Below are positions 63,034-64,000 of a stretch of DNA of 64,000 bases, one piece after another. This DNA is from an uncultured Oscillospiraceae bacterium (GTDB taxonomy: Bacteria > Bacillota > Clostridia > Oscillospirales > Oscillospiraceae). Every line of letters begins with the position of its first letter. Within the stretch, counting starts at the first letter, position 1. A model generated the notes under the pieces. That model made no database searches and was not told the DNA's origin. It was given only the letters and a program-made list of their open reading frames with translations. The position numbers and the translations under genes are program-made. The DNA is taken from the NCBI GenBank assembly GCA_910579595.1, contig CAJTVM010000004.1, positions 1-64,000 on the forward strand, given 5' to 3'.

Positions 63034-64000
63034 TTATGACGAGGAGCGCTGCTTGTTCGCCCACTCCACCATAATGAATTTAAACCGCTGGCTCAGCCCT
63101 TCCTCGTCCAGGCCGCAGTCCCACACATTTCTGTCCAGTGCGGCGCAGTAGGTCGCCGTGCTGTCGGAAAACAGGGTCGTCCGTCCGGCCAGCTTGGAGC
63201 GGGCATTCCGGTTGCTCCCTGTAAGCCGGTAAATGGTCAGGAACTTCTCCGGCTTCCCGCCCTCCTCTCGGTCGGGCCAGTAGTAGAACACCACCGCACG
63301 CTCTCCCCGGCTGCTGAGGCTGTCATCCCGGGCTATGGTGATGGTTCGCTCATCCCAGCTATTGGGCAGGTTCAGATACCAGCTGTCGGACACCGTATGA
63401 TAGGTGATACAGCTGGTGCTGCCCTTCCCCCGGGAATCAAACTGCTGCCAGTAGATCAAGTACTGGGTGGAGCTGTTCTCCGTGTCGATGGGGGTGAGGG
63501 CAATGGGCCGGGGGATTTCCAGCACGCCATCGCTGTTGATGTCGGCGGCACCTACCTCGGTGTACGAGCGGGCGGTGTCCAAACTGTTGCCAGTTTCCAG
63601 ATCCCGGGTGACGTTCACAAGGTTGTCATTCTCCAGCACCAGGATGTCGGTGAGCACGCCGGTCTCCAACTCCACCGCGACGTAAACGCCCATCTGTCCG
63701 TCCGCCAGCCTGCCCACCTCAGAGTTTACCACGTCCCGCATCCCATCGGACAGGGGAGCCGTGGAAGTCATGGTCATCACACCGTCCTGATAGCGGTAGA
63801 ATTCCGCCAGGTTGTTCCCCTCGCCGGTGTTGTCCTGCTGGAACACTACAATCTCCTGACTGCCGTCCCCGGTGAGGTCGGTGACGATATAGCTTTCGTT
63901 ATAGGCGGTGCTCATCAGCTCCACTGCCTCAGCGCCTACCAGATTGTAGGCCGCCAGGATGTGCACGCCGCTGCTCAACTGCCAGCTGACAATGATTTCC
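63034..64000 (-). CDS. Secreted or membrane protein with FG-GAP/VCBS-like repeats (5' end outside window)
   Basis: The frame is open to the right window edge, so ~322 C-terminal residues are seen; an apparent TTG start at 63978 is not needed. Two Asp-rich Ca2+-loop-like motifs occur (TDLTGDGSQEIVVF and ADINSDGVLEIP), typical of beta-propeller repeats. I recognise no enzyme motif. It is upstream of the two-component system by 15 nt and may share its operon, for example as a lipoprotein partner. Confidence 0.65.
   Translation of the reverse strand, partial: EIIVSWQLSSGVHILAAYNLVGAEAVELMSTAYNESYIVTDLTGDGSQEIVVFQQDNTGEGNNLAEFYRYQDGVMTMTSTAPLSDGMRDVVNSEVGRLADGQMGVYVAVELETGVLTDILVLENDNLVNVTRDLETGNSLDTARSYTEVGAADINSDGVLEIPRPIALTPIDTENSSTQYLIYWQQFDSRGKGSTSCITYHTVSDSWYLNLPNSWDERTITIARDDSLSSRGERAVVFYYWPDREEGGKPEKFLTIYRLTGSNRNARSKLAGRTTLFSDSTATYCAALDRNVWDCGLDEEGLSQRFKFIMVEWANKQRSSS

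Overview
The window looks like a chromosomal segment of a GC-rich, low-motility-gene Clostridia genome, most probably an Oscillospiraceae (Flavonifractor/Oscillibacter-like) gut anaerobe. This is inferred from the gene families: a DUF1292 protein, a DUF1385 (YqhQ) protein beside prmC, DivIVA-type coiled coils, YesM/YesN-type sensing, small ECF sigma/DUF4179 modules, sigma-A promoters of Firmicutes type, and gut-Clostridia mobile-element debris. No rRNA, tRNA or CRISPR array was recognised.

Layout. 0-1 kb: remains of a mobile-element module (two related small genes and the first codons of a serine recombinase), mostly broken. 1-8.4 kb: a SulP anion transporter, greA, a TGS-uridine-kinase-like protein, a hemerythrin/CheX-like/receiver protein and an MFS transporter. 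8.4-16.3 kb: a class A PBP with an inserted zinc ribbon, a DUF1292 gene, a 136-bp tandem repeat, a putative 6S-like RNA, and two ECF sigma modules with membrane partners. 16.4-23.5 kb: ppk, pfkA, a damaged XRE regulator, a DivIVA-like protein, a Ca/Na exchanger and a Gfo/Idh/MocA oxidoreductase.

23.6-33.7 kb (all minus strand) is a glycan-utilisation locus: a YesN regulator (interrupted by an in-frame TAG), an ABC sugar importer (the binding protein and first permease are merged by a deletion), a YesM sensor kinase, a phosphohexomutase, a GH94 phosphorylase and an Fe-S aldo/keto reductase. The phosphorylase and mutase overlap by 4 nt, which fits a route from disaccharide to sugar-1-phosphate to sugar-6-phosphate. 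The importer and regulator appear to be decaying.

34.0-42.2 kb (plus strand) is the most striking region. It holds a sulfatase-fold membrane enzyme, a small membrane/coiled-coil protein, a signal peptidase I, a YidC insertase fused to a CDP-glycerol glycerophosphotransferase-type domain, and then LicA, LicC and a BCCT choline-type importer. Together these read as a module that imports choline, activates it to CDP-choline and builds or decorates a phosphate-rich surface polymer. No LicD transferase is visible.

42.3-47.3 kb: a truncated HEYGH membrane protein, a polyol/hexuronate dehydrogenase pair, a divergent ROK repressor and a HAD phosphatase. 47.3-53.5 kb: the F-type ATP synthase operon a-c-b-alpha-gamma-beta-epsilon. 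It lacks a separate delta gene; instead the alpha subunit carries a delta C-terminal-domain-like extension. 53.7-54.2 kb: IS66 and recombinase scars. 54.3-64 kb: pgsA, rimO, recX, a GNAT, recA, prmC, DUF1385, an OmpR/ResE-type two-component pair, and a repeat-containing protein cut by the window edge.
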